Of a stretch of 64,000 nucleotides of DNA, positions 7,500 through 16,586 are shown one piece after another (positions within the stretch are counted from its first letter, which is position 1; each line of letters starts with the position of its first letter). Source of the DNA: Kutzneria viridogrisea (GTDB lineage: Bacteria > Actinomycetota > Actinomycetes > Mycobacteriales > Pseudonocardiaceae). Both the position numbers and the translations under genes were made by a program. The notes below the pieces were generated by a model, which worked only from the letters and a program-made list of their open reading frames with translations, was not told the DNA's origin and ran no database searches. The DNA is taken from assembly GCA_014138725.1 (NCBI GenBank), contig JACJID010000001.1, positions 1,984,001 to 2,048,000 of the forward strand, written 5' to 3'.

Positions 7500-9193
7500 T
7501 GCCGAAGGTCCCCGTCATGCAGGCGGTCGTGGACGTGCTCGCCTCCGAGGGCGTGACCACCGTCTACGGCTGTCCGGGCGCCGCGATCCTGCCGTTCTAC
7601 GCCGCGCTGGAGCACAGCCCGATCGAGCACCTGATCGTGCGGCACGAGGAGGGCGCCACGCACATGGCCGACGGCTGGGCGCGCACCACCGGCAACGTGG
7701 GCGTCGCGGTGGGCACCTCCGGCCCCGCGGGCACCAACATGATCACCGGTCTCTACACCGCGCAGGCCGACTCCGTGCCGATCCTGTGCGTCACTGGCCA
7801 GGCCGTGAGCACCAAGCTGCACCAGGAAGCCTTCCAGGCCGTGGACATCGTGCGCATCGCCGAACCCGTCACGAAATGGGCCGTGCAGGTCAGGGAGGCG
7901 GCGCAGGCGCCGTGGATCTTCCGCGAGGCGTTCCGCCTCGCCCGCTCGGGACGGCCCGGCCCGGTGCTGATCGACCTGCCACTTGACGTGCAGCGTCAAG
8001 AGATCGAGTGGGACGCGTCGATCGACGCCCCGTTGCCGGTGGAGGTGCCCGCCCCGCACCCGCCGCGGGTGGAGCGCGCGCTGGACCTGCTGCTGGCCGC
8101 CGAGCGCCCGCTGATCCTGGCCGGGGGCGGCGTGATCCTCAGCGAGGCCGCGGAACCGTTGCGGCAGCTGGCCGAACACCTCGGCGTGCCGGTGCAGGTC
8201 ACCCTGATGGGCAAGGGCGCGCTGCCGGAGAACCACGAGCTGTTCGCGGGCATGGCGGGCATCCAGACCAGCCAGCGCTGGGCCAACGCCGCGTTCCTGG
8301 AGTCCGACCTGGTGCTCGCGGTCGGCGCCCGCTTCGGCGACCGGCACACCGGTGAGCTGTCGGTCTACCGGGGGCGGCGCAAGTTCGTGCACGTGGACGT
8401 GGAGCCCACCCAACTGGGCCGGGTCTTCGGCCCCGACCTGGGCATCGTCTCGGACGCGAAGCTGTTCCTGCACGCCCTGCTGGACGCCGCACGCCACCGT
8501 GCACAGCGACCGGACCACGCCGCGTGGGTCCGCCGGATCGGTCAACTGCGCCGTGAACTGCCGCGTCGCGAGGACTTCGACACGACACCGATCAAGGCAC
8601 CGCGGGTGTTCCGCGAGCTCAACCGAACCTTCGGCCCGGACACCTACTTCGTCACCGCGATCGGCCTCTACCAGATCTGGTCCGGCCAGTTCCAGACTGT
8701 GCACCGGCCCCGGCACTACCAGGTCTGCGGCCAGGCCGGGCCGCTGGGCTGGGAGATCCCGGCCGCCATCGGGGTGCGCACGGCCCGCCCGGACGCCGAG
8801 GTGGTGGCCGTGGTCGGCGACTACTCCTTCCAGTTCCTGGTCGAGGAACTGGCCGTGGCCGCCCAGTACGAGATCCCGTTCGTGCTGGTGATGCTGAACA
8901 ACGAGTACCTGGGCCTGATCCGGCAGGCCGAGACCGGGTACGGCATGAACCGCGAGGTGGACATCCACTACGACGAGCACGGCACCGACAACGTGCGGAT
9001 CATGCAGGCGTACGGGTGCAGCGGGCGTCGTGTCGTGGAGCCGGAGGAGATCGCCGGGGCCCTGGAGTGGGCGCGCGGGCAGGCGCGGCGGACGAGCAGG
9101 CCGGTGCTCGTGGAGGTCATGATCGACCGCGCGGCCAACGCGTCCATGGGCAGCGCCCTGGACAGTGTGGTCGAGTTCGAACCGGTCAGCTGA
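7499..9193 (+). CDS. gcl: Glyoxylate carboligase (tartronate-semialdehyde synthase), with Glu at the usual Val site
   Basis: 564 residues of the ThDP/FAD acetolactate synthase superfamily. It matches E. coli Gcl over its length from memory: GTSGPAGTNMITGLY, FQAVDI, RFGDRHTG, NCGQAGPLGW-like (here VCGQAGPLGWEIP), the ThDP/Mg motif VGDYSFQFL, and the C-terminal SMGSALD. The enzyme condenses two glyoxylates to tartronate semialdehyde and CO2. Known Gcl enzymes have Val in place of the cofactor-activating Glu (RHVEGASH); here residue 50 (codon 7646-7648) is Glu in RHEEGATH, as in acetolactate synthases. Start chosen at ATG 7499, five bases after GGGAGG; GTG 7496 is too close to that site. Pathway context is very strong. 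Confidence 0.9.
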   Translation: MPKVPVMQAVVDVLASEGVTTVYGCPGAAILPFYAALEHSPIEHLIVRHEEGATHMADGWARTTGNVGVAVGTSGPAGTNMITGLYTAQADSVPILCVTGQAVSTKLHQEAFQAVDIVRIAEPVTKWAVQVREAAQAPWIFREAFRLARSGRPGPVLIDLPLDVQRQEIEWDASIDAPLPVEVPAPHPPRVERALDLLLAAERPLILAGGGVILSEAAEPLRQLAEHLGVPVQVTLMGKGALPENHELFAGMAGIQTSQRWANAAFLESDLVLAVGARFGDRHTGELSVYRGRRKFVHVDVEPTQLGRVFGPDLGIVSDAKLFLHALLDAARHRAQRPDHAAWVRRIGQLRRELPRREDFDTTPIKAPRVFRELNRTFGPDTYFVTAIGLYQIWSGQFQTVHRPRHYQVCGQAGPLGWEIPAAIGVRTARPDAEVVAVVGDYSFQFLVEELAVAAQYEIPFVLVMLNNEYLGLIRQAETGYGMNREVDIHYDEHGTDNVRIMQAYGCSGRRVVEPEEIAGALEWARGQARRTSRPVLVEVMIDRAANASMGSALDSVVEFEPVS

Positions 9194-10260
9194 TGCGTGT
9201 CCTGCTCGCCCCGGACAAGTTCAAGGGCTCGCTGACGGCCAGCGCGGTCGCCGACCACCTGGCGGCCGGTCTGCGCCGTGCGGCACCGGGCCTGGACCTG
9301 CGCGAACTGCCGATCGCCGACGGCGGCGAGGGCACGGTCGACGCCGCCTGCGCCGCCGGGTACCACCGCGTGACGGCCACCGTCACCGGCCCGCTCGGGC
9401 TGCCGGTGCGGGCCGCGCTGGCGGTCCGCGGGCCCACCGCGGTGATCGAACTCGCGCAGGCCGCCGGCCTGTCCCACGGCACCGCCCCGCTGACGGCCAC
9501 CAGCTACGGCGTGGGCGAGCTGATTCGGCTCGCGTTGGACCGGGGCTGCGAGCGGATCGTGCTCGGGGTGGGCGGCAGCGCCAGTACCGACGGTGGCGCG
9601 GGCATGGTGCACGCCCTGGGCGCACGACTGATCAACGCGCGCGAGCCCGGCGGTGCTGCGCTGCGTGAGCTGGCCGGGGTCGACCTGTCCGGGCTGGACC
9701 CGCGGCTGCGCACGACCCGGTTCGTACTGGCCAGCGACGTGGACAACCCGCTGCGCGAGGCCGCGCCGGTCTACGCCCCGCAGAAGGGCGCCACCGCGCT
9801 GGAGGTGTCGCTGCTCGCGGACGGCCTGCGGCGCTGGGCCGAGCTGCTCGGCGGCGACCCGCTCGCACCCGGTTCGGGCGCTGCCGGGGGAGTGGGCTTC
9901 GCCGCGATGACCGTGCTGGGCGCCGAGCGCCGACCCGGCGTGCAGGTGCTGCTCGACCTGCTCGGTTTCGCCGAGGCCGTACGCGGCGCGGCCCTGGTCG
10001 TCACCGGGGAGGGCGCGCTGGACGAGCAGTCACTGCATGGCAAGGCCCCGGTCGGCCTCGCGCGGGCGGCCCGCGGTGTGCCGGTGGTGGCCGTGACCGG
10101 CCGCTGCGAACTGAGCACGGCGCAGCTGCGTGGCGCGGGTTTCGCCGCCGCGTACGCCCTGACCGACCTGGAACCCGATCGGTCACGGTGCCTGTCCGCC
10201 CCCGGACCCTTGCTGGAGATCATCGCCGGGCGCATTGTTGAGGATCACCTATGCTGCTGA
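9193..10260 (+). CDS. glxK: Glycerate 2-kinase, GarK/GlxK type
   Basis: 355 residues. The N-terminus [22 protein letters not shown] and [10 protein letters not shown] are the glycerate kinase type-1 signature, and [14 protein letters not shown] lies near residues 122-135. It phosphorylates D-glycerate to 2-phosphoglycerate, delivering purine carbon to glycolysis. The ATG at 9193 overlaps the gcl stop by one base. The 3' end overlaps an alternative upstream start of the allantoinase frame, but the real allantoinase start is after this stop. Confidence 0.9.
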   Translation: MRVLLAPDKFKGSLTASAVADHLAAGLRRAAPGLDLRELPIADGGEGTVDAACAAGYHRVTATVTGPLGLPVRAALAVRGPTAVIELAQAAGLSHGTAPLTATSYGVGELIRLALDRGCERIVLGVGGSASTDGGAGMVHALGARLINAREPGGAALRELAGVDLSGLDPRLRTTRFVLASDVDNPLREAAPVYAPQKGATALEVSLLADGLRRWAELLGGDPLAPGSGAAGGVGFAAMTVLGAERRPGVQVLLDLLGFAEAVRGAALVVTGEGALDEQSLHGKAPVGLARAARGVPVVAVTGRCELSTAQLRGAGFAAAYALTDLEPDRSRCLSAPGPLLEIIAGRIVEDHLCC

Positions 10261-10280
10261 ACGGGCGTGAGGAGGTTCCA

Positions 10281-11618
10281 ATGTCCACAATGGACCTTGT
10301 GGTGCGCGCGAGCAGCGCGGTCACGGCTGAGGGGGTTCGGGGCCTGGCCGTGTGCGTCAGGGACGGCCGCATCGCCGCCATCGAGGCGGCCGACGCCCCG
10401 GTGGACGCCACCGCGACAGTGGAGTTGGCCGCCGACGAGGTGCTGCTGCCTGGGCTGGTGGACACCCATGTGCACGTCAACGACCCGGGCCGCAGCCAGT
10501 GGGAGGGCTTCGACACCGCGACGAGGGCCGCCGCGGCCGGGGGCGTGACCACGATCGTGGACATGCCGCTGAACAGCCTGCCGCCCACGGTCACCCGGGA
10601 GGCCCTGGTGGTCAAGCGGGCTGCCGCGCACGAGAAGGTGCACGTGGACGTGGGCTTCTGGGGCGGGGCCGTGCCCGGCAACCTCGGCGAGCTGCCCGGA
10701 CTGCACGAGGCCGGGGTGTTCGGCTTCAAGTGCTTCCTGCTGGACTCCGGGGTGCCGGAGTTCCCGCCGCTGAGCCACTTCGAGCTGGCCGACGCGCTGC
10801 GCGTGCTGCGCGAGCGGGACGCGCTGATGATCGTGCACGCCGAGGACGCCGAGACCATCGACGCCGCGCCACCCTCGTGCGGGCGCCGCTACCAGGACTT
10901 CCTGGCCTCCCGCCCGCGCCGCGCGGAGAACCGGGCGATCACCGCCGTGATCGATCTGGCCCGGCGCACCGGAGCCCGCGTGCACGTGCTGCACCTGTCC
11001 TCGGCCGAGGCCCTGCCGCTGATCGCCCAGGCCAAGGAGGAGGGCCTGCCGATCACCGCCGAGACCTGCCCGCACTACCTCAGCTTCGCCGCCGAGCTGA
11101 TCCCGGACGGGGCCACCGAGTACAAGTGCTGCCCGCCCATCCGCGAGCAGGCCAACCGGGACGCGCTGTGGCGCGGGCTGGCCGAGGGCGTCATCGACTG
11201 CGTGGTCAGCGACCACTCGCCGTGCACCCCGGACCTGAAACGACTGGAGACCGGGGACTTCGGGCAGGCCTGGGGCGGCATCGCCAGCCTGCAACTGGGC
11301 CTGCCCGCGGTGTGGACCGAGGCGCGCACACGCGGGCACGACCTCACCGAGGTGGTGCGCTGGATGGCCGAGCGCCCCGCCGACCTTGCCGGGCTGCGCC
11401 GCAAGGGCCGCATCGAGGTCGGAGCCGACGCCGACCTGTGCGTGCTCGCCCCGGACGCGCGCTTCACCGTGGACGTGCGCGCGCTGGCCCACCGCAACCC
11501 CGTCACCCCGTACCACGGCCTGGACCTGACCGGAGTCGTGCGCCGCACCTGGCTGCGCGGCGTGCCGGTCACCGGTGATCACCCGCACGGACGGCTGTTG
11601 AGCAGAGGAGAGGCATGA
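10281..11618 (+). CDS. allB: Allantoinase
   Basis: 445 residues from ATG 10281, which has GAGGAGG seven bases upstream; the earlier ATG at 10251 lacks one. Amidohydrolase metal ligands are visible: [11 protein letters not shown] near residue 55, [10 protein letters not shown] (the Lys that is carboxylated) near 145, [11 protein letters not shown] near 235 and [13 protein letters not shown] near 310. The enzyme opens allantoin to allantoate. It follows glxK by 20 bases and overlaps allantoicase by four. Confidence 0.93.
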   Translation: MSTMDLVVRASSAVTAEGVRGLAVCVRDGRIAAIEAADAPVDATATVELAADEVLLPGLVDTHVHVNDPGRSQWEGFDTATRAAAAGGVTTIVDMPLNSLPPTVTREALVVKRAAAHEKVHVDVGFWGGAVPGNLGELPGLHEAGVFGFKCFLLDSGVPEFPPLSHFELADALRVLRERDALMIVHAEDAETIDAAPPSCGRRYQDFLASRPRRAENRAITAVIDLARRTGARVHVLHLSSAEALPLIAQAKEEGLPITAETCPHYLSFAAELIPDGATEYKCCPPIREQANRDALWRGLAEGVIDCVVSDHSPCTPDLKRLETGDFGQAWGGIASLQLGLPAVWTEARTRGHDLTEVVRWMAERPADLAGLRRKGRIEVGADADLCVLAPDARFTVDVRALAHRNPVTPYHGLDLTGVVRRTWLRGVPVTGDHPHGRLLSRGEA

Positions 11619-12730
11619 CCGACGCGCCCGCCTGGACCGCACTGCCCGACCTGGCCTCCCGCAGGCTCGGCGGAGCCGTGCTGTGGGCCAACGACGAGTT
11701 CTTCGCCGAGCGGGAGAACCTGATCAAGCCCGAGGCGCCGCGGTTCGACACCTACACCTTCGGCCACAAGGGACAGGTCTACGACGGGTGGGAGACCCGT
11801 CGGCGCCGCGAACCCGGGGTGGACCAGGCAGTGGTGCGGCTGGGCGTGCCCGGGGTCGTGCGCGGGGTGGTGGTCGACACCGCGTTCTTCACCGGCAACT
11901 ACCCGCCCGAGGCCTCCGTGGAGGCGTGTGGAGTCGAGGGCTACCCCAGCCCCGAGGAGCTGGCCTCGGCGCAGTGGCACACGATCCTGTCCCGCTCCGC
12001 TCTGCGCGGGGACCACGCCAACGCCTTCGACGTGGACTCCGACCGCCGCTGGACCCACGTCCGCCTCACGATCCACCCCGACGGCGGGGTCGCCCGGCTG
12101 CGCGTGCACGGCGACCCGGTGGCCGACCCCCGCCTGCTGCCGGGGGCCGTCCTGGACCTCGCGGCACTGGCCAACGGCGGGCAGGCCCTGGACTGCAGCA
12201 ACATGTTCTACTCGCGGCCGTCCAACCTGATCGCCCCGGGACCGGCCGCCGTCATGGGCGAGGGCTGGGAGACCGCCCGCCGCCGCGACTCCGGCAACGA
12301 CTGGGTGCTGCTGCGGCTGGCCACCGAGGGCGTCGTGCGGCTGGCCGAGCTGGACACCAGCCACTTCAAGGGCAACGCCCCCGGCTGGGCCTCGCTCAGC
12401 GGCTGCCTGGGCGCGATCGAGGATCCCGACGCCTGGTTCACGCTGCTGCCCAGGACCCGGCTGCAACCCGACACCGTGCACCGGTTCCCGCTCAGCGGCG
12501 ACCGTCCCGCCACCCACGTGCGGCTGGACGTCTACCCCGACGGGGGCATGGCCCGGCTGCGCCTGCACGGGCGGCCCACCGAGGACGGCAGGCGGCACCT
12601 GATCGGCCACTGGTTCAACCAGTTGCCCGCCGAGCAGGCCCGCGCGGTGCTCGGCGCCGAGCCGGGACCTCGCCCGCTCGACGCCGACCAGCCGCTGCCC
12701 GAGGCACTGGCGGGGTTACTGATCGACTAG
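11615..12730 (+). CDS. alc: Allantoicase
   Basis: 371 residues with the two internally repeated jelly-roll halves typical of allantoicase: the pair [16 protein letters not shown] / [15 protein letters not shown] and the pair [19 protein letters not shown] / [19 protein letters not shown]. It splits allantoate into ureidoglycolate and urea. The start overlaps the allantoinase stop (ATGA). Its 3' end overlaps the convergent DinB-like gene by 15 bases. No ureidoglycolate lyase or urease is visible here. Confidence 0.92.
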   Translation: MTDAPAWTALPDLASRRLGGAVLWANDEFFAERENLIKPEAPRFDTYTFGHKGQVYDGWETRRRREPGVDQAVVRLGVPGVVRGVVVDTAFFTGNYPPEASVEACGVEGYPSPEELASAQWHTILSRSALRGDHANAFDVDSDRRWTHVRLTIHPDGGVARLRVHGDPVADPRLLPGAVLDLAALANGGQALDCSNMFYSRPSNLIAPGPAAVMGEGWETARRRDSGNDWVLLRLATEGVVRLAELDTSHFKGNAPGWASLSGCLGAIEDPDAWFTLLPRTRLQPDTVHRFPLSGDRPATHVRLDVYPDGGMARLRLHGRPTEDGRRHLIGHWFNQLPAEQARAVLGAEPGPRPLDADQPLPEALAGLLID

Positions 12731-13216
12731 CTGGTGCGCCTTCGCCCCGTCCAGGCACTCGCGCACGATGTCCGCGTGCCCGGCGTGCCGTGCCGTCTCC
12801 TCGATCAGGTGCAGCAGGACCCAGCGCGCCGACCACTGCGCCGCCTCGGGCAAGGCGCACGGCACGTCCAGGCTGGGCAACTCGGCCACGATCTGCTCGG
12901 TGAGCCGCGCCGTCTCCTCGTAGTCGGCCAGCCACCGGGCCACTGTGTCCGACTCGTCCAGCACGAACTCGTTTTCCCAGTCGGTGATCGGCCACAGCCC
13001 CGGCAGCGGGCGGCCCGCCAGCCCGGCCACCACCCACCGCCGTTCGCTGCGGCTGACGTGCCGCAGCACGGACAGCGGGGACAGGTCGCTCGCACTGGCC
13101 GCCTTGCGGGCCTGCTGCTCGCTGAGCCCGCGCACCGTCGCGCGGACCGCCGCCCGCTGTTTCGCCAGGAACGTCAGCAGCCCGCTGCGCTCATCGCTGA
13201 TCGGAGGAACCATCAT
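12716..13216 (-). CDS. DinB-like / mycothiol-dependent maleylpyruvate isomerase-fold protein
   Basis: About 166 residues from ATG 13216 (13213 also possible). The four-helix DinB/MDMPI fold is suggested by LRHVSRSERRWVVAGL near residue 55 and LLHLIEETARHAGHADIVRECLDG near 140, which supply the usual three-His metal site (H in LRH, and two in the RHAGHAD segment). Members of this actinobacterial DUF664-like group bind metal and may use mycothiol; specific substrates are mostly unknown. The tail overlaps the allantoicase 3' end. A palindrome lies upstream at 13236. Confidence 0.75.
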   Translation of the reverse strand: MMVPPISDERSGLLTFLAKQRAAVRATVRGLSEQQARKAASASDLSPLSVLRHVSRSERRWVVAGLAGRPLPGLWPITDWENEFVLDESDTVARWLADYEETARLTEQIVAELPSLDVPCALPEAAQWSARWVLLHLIEETARHAGHADIVRECLDGAKAHQLVDQ

Positions 13217-13235
13217 GGGCCCATCCTGCCCGCCA

Positions 13236-13258
13236 TACCTGACAGCTGGCGTCAGGTA
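13236..13258. promoter_or_regulatory. Inverted repeat upstream of the DinB-like gene
   Basis: TACCTGAC-N7-GTCAGGTA, eight-base perfect arms, located between the stop of the nucleotidyltransferase gene (13269) and the start of the DinB-like gene (13216), both on the minus strand. It could be an operator for the downstream gene or a hairpin terminating the upstream one; there is no T-run, which favours an operator. Confidence 0.4.
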
Positions 13259-13268
13259 CCGGGTCCGA

Positions 13269-13769
13269 TCAGAAGTGCGTGGCCACGCCGAACTCGTCAC
13301 GCAGCAGCGCCATGTCGTGCAGGTCCCGTCCCGCCGGTTCGTAGCCCTGGTGGAAGTACACCTGCTGCGCCGCCGACAGGCAGGGCACCCTCGCCTGCTC
13401 GATGCTGCCCGTCACGAAGCAGTCCGCCGGGTACTCGAACCGCCCGCCGCTCGCGTCCGCCGCCTGCACCGCCGACCCGTCCTCGGCGAACACCAGCGGG
13501 TGCAGGTCCAGTTCCACGCCCGCGTCGTCCGCCATCACGAACCGCACCGGCCGCTCGTCCAGCGTCACCACGAACCCGCTCGCCCGCAGCGCCGCCACCA
13601 CCCTCGGCTCCTGCTCCGCCTTGTGCATCAGGTCCAGATCCCGGTGCGCCCGTGTTCGCCTGCCCACCAACGCGTCCACGCCCCAGCCGCCGCCGATCCA
13701 CACCTCGACGTCGGCCGCCTGGAGCACGGCCAGTACCCGCAACACGGAGGAGCCGTCCATCACGGGCAA
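13269..13769 (-). CDS. Nucleotidyltransferase of the aminoglycoside/lincosamide adenylyltransferase type
   Basis: 166 residues. The N-terminal GGGWGVDALVGRRTRAHRDLDL (about residues 26-47) is the polymerase-beta-like nucleotidyltransferase motif of ANT(2'')- and Lnu-type enzymes, with the paired Asp residues that bind metal (DLD) and a later ELDLHPL. Such proteins adenylylate antibiotics, but chromosomal actinomycete copies often have no known substrate, so resistance is only possible. The start may be 13769 or ATG 13760. Confidence 0.7.
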   Translation of the reverse strand: MPVMDGSSVLRVLAVLQAADVEVWIGGGWGVDALVGRRTRAHRDLDLMHKAEQEPRVVAALRASGFVVTLDERPVRFVMADDAGVELDLHPLVFAEDGSAVQAADASGGRFEYPADCFVTGSIEQARVPCLSAAQQVYFHQGYEPAGRDLHDMALLRDEFGVATHF

Positions 13770-13908
13770 CGGCCTACCGGTTCCAGCCCCGCGACCGCAA
13801 CCCGATTCGCCTGATCGGCGGCACGAGTCGGCATCGGTCTGACGACCACGCGTAACGGACCGCCGTCCGGTGCGGCATGGAGGGTGTACCTCGGCGAGGG
13901 GAGTTCAC

Positions 13909-14838
13909 ATGTCCTACGAGCTGGAGAACCGCCTGGTCGTGGGTGTGGCGTCGAGCGCGCTGTTCGACCTGGCCGAGTCCGACTGCGTGTTCCGGGACAG
14001 CGGCGAGCAGGAGTACCGGCGCTACCAGGAGCAGAACCTCGATCGCGCGCTGGAGCCCGGCGTCGCGCTCGGCTGGGTACGCAGGCTCCTGTCGCTCAAC
14101 GATCTGGCCGCACCGGAGGACCCACTGGTCGAGGTCATCGTGCTGTCGAGGAACGATCCCGACACCGGCCTGCGCGTCATGCGGTCGATCGCCACCCACG
14201 ACCTGCCGATCACGAGGGCGATCTTCATGCAGGGGCGGTCCCCGTACCGGTTCATCCCAGCACTGAACATGTCGCTGTTCCTCTCGGCGAACGAGGAGGA
14301 CGTGCGCGAGGCGGTGCGGCTCGGGTTTCCGGGCGGGCAGGTGCTGCGCGCCGCCGCGTTCGAGGATGACCACACCGACAGGGAACTCCGCATCGCGTTC
14401 GACTTCGACGGCGTGCTCGCGGACGACGAATCCGAGCGTGTGACGCAACGCGGATCGGTGGACGATTTCCAGAACTACGAGACCGCGAACGCGCGCGTCC
14501 CGCACAATCCCGGACCGCTGCTGGGATTGTTGAGGAACCTCAACAGGATCCAGCGCGTGGAGCAGCAACGGAAGCTGGACTGCCCCGAGTACCAGATCCG
14601 CGTCCGGATCTCCATCGTGACCGCCCGCGGCGCCCCGGCCCACGAGCGCGCGATGGCGAGCCTGAAGCACTGGGGTGTGCTGGTCAACGACGCGTTCTTC
14701 CTGGGCGGCGTGGAGAAGCGACTGGTGCTCGAAGTCCTGCGGCCGCACATGTTCTTCGACGACCAGTCGCGGCACCTCGAACCTGCCTCGCTCGTAGTGC
14801 CCTGCGTGCACGTTCCCTTCGGGATCGTCAACCAGTGA
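13909..14838 (+). CDS. 5'-nucleotidase, cytosolic type 1-like
   Basis: 309 residues from the ATG preceded by GAGGGGAG. The protein matches the cN-I/NT5C1-type family: VVGVASSALFDLAESD at the N-terminus, VIVLSRNDPDTGLRVMRSI, RSPYRFIPALNMSLFLSANEEDV, and the HAD-like nucleophile segment AFDFDGVLADDESE near residue 165. A later HAD motif, FFDDQSRH, sits near 285. It would dephosphorylate nucleoside monophosphates. Such genes are uncommon in bacteria but occur in actinomycetes; a purine-salvage link to the nearby urate pathway is tempting but unproven. Convergent with the next gene, 18 bases apart. Confidence 0.85.
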   Translation: MSYELENRLVVGVASSALFDLAESDCVFRDSGEQEYRRYQEQNLDRALEPGVALGWVRRLLSLNDLAAPEDPLVEVIVLSRNDPDTGLRVMRSIATHDLPITRAIFMQGRSPYRFIPALNMSLFLSANEEDVREAVRLGFPGGQVLRAAAFEDDHTDRELRIAFDFDGVLADDESERVTQRGSVDDFQNYETANARVPHNPGPLLGLLRNLNRIQRVEQQRKLDCPEYQIRVRISIVTARGAPAHERAMASLKHWGVLVNDAFFLGGVEKRLVLEVLRPHMFFDDQSRHLEPASLVVPCVHVPFGIVNQ

Positions 14839-14856
14839 CAGGAAAGCCACATCCCC

Positions 14857-16515
14857 TCACTTCGCGTCGGCGTAGCACTGGACGGCGGTGACGTCCAACG
14901 GGAAACGGACGGGGGTGGCGCCGAACACGAGGTGGCCGGCGCGGACGGCGGCGTGTTCGACGAGGGCGACAACGGCGTCGGCGTCCTGGGCACGGCAGTG
15001 GACGATGACCTCGTCGTGCTGGAAGAACACGAGTTCGGGGCGGTGTGCGGGGGAGCCGAGGGCGGTGAGGCCGGTCCGCAGGGTGGCGAGCAGGGCGAGG
15101 GCCCAGTCGGCGGCGCTGGCCTGGACGACGAAGTTGCGGGTGAACCGGCCGCGGGCGCGGTGGCTGGCGGCGCTGGTGCCGGGGGCGTCCTCGGCGGGTT
15201 CGGGGTCCAGGCTGGCCACCGAGGAGGTGGCTGGCGGGCAGGTGCGGCCCAGCCAGGAGCGGACCAGGCCACCGGACTCACCGACCTGGGCGGCTCGTTC
15301 CACGTAGTCGACGGCTCGCGGGAACTGCTTGCGCAGTGCGGCGACGAGCGCGGGGGCCTCGCCGCTGGTCTGCCCGTAGAGGGCGGCCAGCATGCCGATC
15401 TTGGCGCGGGCCCGGTCGCCCTCGAAGGCCTCGTCGGCAAGGGCGCGGTACAGGTCCCCGTCGCGGCTGGCCAGGGCGAGCCGTTCGTCGGCGGACAGGG
15501 CGGCCAGGATCCTGGGTTCGAGTTGACCGGCGTCGGCCACGACGAGCACCCAGCCGGGGTCGGCGATGGCGGCGCGGCGCACGGTGCGGTGGATCTGCAG
15601 CGCGCCGCCACCGCGGGTGGCCCACCGTCCGGACACGACACCGCCGGGCACGTACTCGGGCCGGAACCGCCCGTCGCGCACCCAGGAGGCCAGCCAGGAC
15701 CAGCCGTGCGCGGTGTAGATCCGGTAGAGCTCCTTGTACTCCAACAACAACGGCACGGCCGGGTGGTCGACCTCCTTGAGTACCCAGGACCGGGTGGAGG
15801 GCAGCCGGATGCCCGCGCGGGCGAAGGCGCGCAGCACCTCGGCGGGGGAGTCGGGGTGCAACCGCCGGTCGCCCAGCGCCTCGGCGATGCGCTCGGACAG
15901 CTCGCCCAGCCGCTGCGGGGGCAGGCCGTGGGTCTGGCGTGGCCCGAGCAGTTCGGTGAGCAGGGCCGAGTGCACGTCGGCCCGCCAGGGCAGCCCGTTG
16001 TGCCCCATCTCGGCGGCGGCCAGCGCACCGGCGGACTCGGCGGCCACCAGCATGCCGAACCGGGCCGGGTGTTCCGCGGACCCCATGCGGCGGCGCTGCT
16101 CGGCGTGCACGGCGACGAGCACGTCCAGGGACTCGGTCTCCTGCTCGGCCTCGAACAGGGTGGGCTGGGTGTCCCGTGAGCGCGGCGGCCGGTCGGCGGG
16201 CACCGGGCCGCCGGTCATCCGCGCCCAGGCCGCGAGCACCCCGCGCGGATCGCCCCACCGGCCCGCGTGGCCCATCAGCAGCGCCTCGGTCAGCTCCACG
16301 TCGTGGCAGCGCTCCACCCGCACGCCCGCCGCCAGCAGCCTCGGGTACAGCTCCATCGTGTTCGCCCAGACCCAGCGCGGGGCGTGCGCGAGTTCCCTGC
16401 GCCGCACGCCCGCCACCAGGTCCTCCAGGCACGGCCCACCGACCGGCCGACCGTCCTCGGTCAGCTCCTGGAACCCGGCCCCACCCTCCGGTGTCGGCAC
16501 CACCGCAACCCGCAC
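14857..16515 (-). CDS. Bifunctional 3'-5' exonuclease/DNA polymerase (PolA-like, actinobacterial)
   Basis: About 552 residues from GTG 16515, which gives the family's usual length; the open frame runs to 16614 but its first 33 codons look intergenic. Family A polymerase motifs are visible: VVSGRWATRGGGALQI (fingers region), VVADAGQLEPRILAALS (motif A, Asp then Glu), ARAKIGMLAALYGQTSGEA (O-helix region) and FFQHDEVIVHC (motif C, HDE). The N-terminal 3'-5' exonuclease-like half is degenerate. These proteins resemble a PolA lacking the 5' nuclease; their role in actinomycetes is probably repair. The separate 5'-3' exonuclease at 29938 could act with it. Confidence 0.85.
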   Translation of the reverse strand: MRVAVVPTPEGGAGFQELTEDGRPVGGPCLEDLVAGVRRRELAHAPRWVWANTMELYPRLLAAGVRVERCHDVELTEALLMGHAGRWGDPRGVLAAWARMTGGPVPADRPPRSRDTQPTLFEAEQETESLDVLVAVHAEQRRRMGSAEHPARFGMLVAAESAGALAAAEMGHNGLPWRADVHSALLTELLGPRQTHGLPPQRLGELSERIAEALGDRRLHPDSPAEVLRAFARAGIRLPSTRSWVLKEVDHPAVPLLLEYKELYRIYTAHGWSWLASWVRDGRFRPEYVPGGVVSGRWATRGGGALQIHRTVRRAAIADPGWVLVVADAGQLEPRILAALSADERLALASRDGDLYRALADEAFEGDRARAKIGMLAALYGQTSGEAPALVAALRKQFPRAVDYVERAAQVGESGGLVRSWLGRTCPPATSSVASLDPEPAEDAPGTSAASHRARGRFTRNFVVQASAADWALALLATLRTGLTALGSPAHRPELVFFQHDEVIVHCRAQDADAVVALVEHAAVRAGHLVFGATPVRFPLDVTAVQCYADAK

Positions 16516-16586
16516 ACCGACATCTTGCTGGACACCCCTGACAAGTTCCGGCGACGGCGCGGTCACCACCCGGTTACGCTGCGGCC

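Noticed and set aside
6716-8980. Long minus-strand open frame opposite glxR and gcl
   Set aside because: Same GC-driven antisense artefact; the plus-strand proteins are unambiguous.
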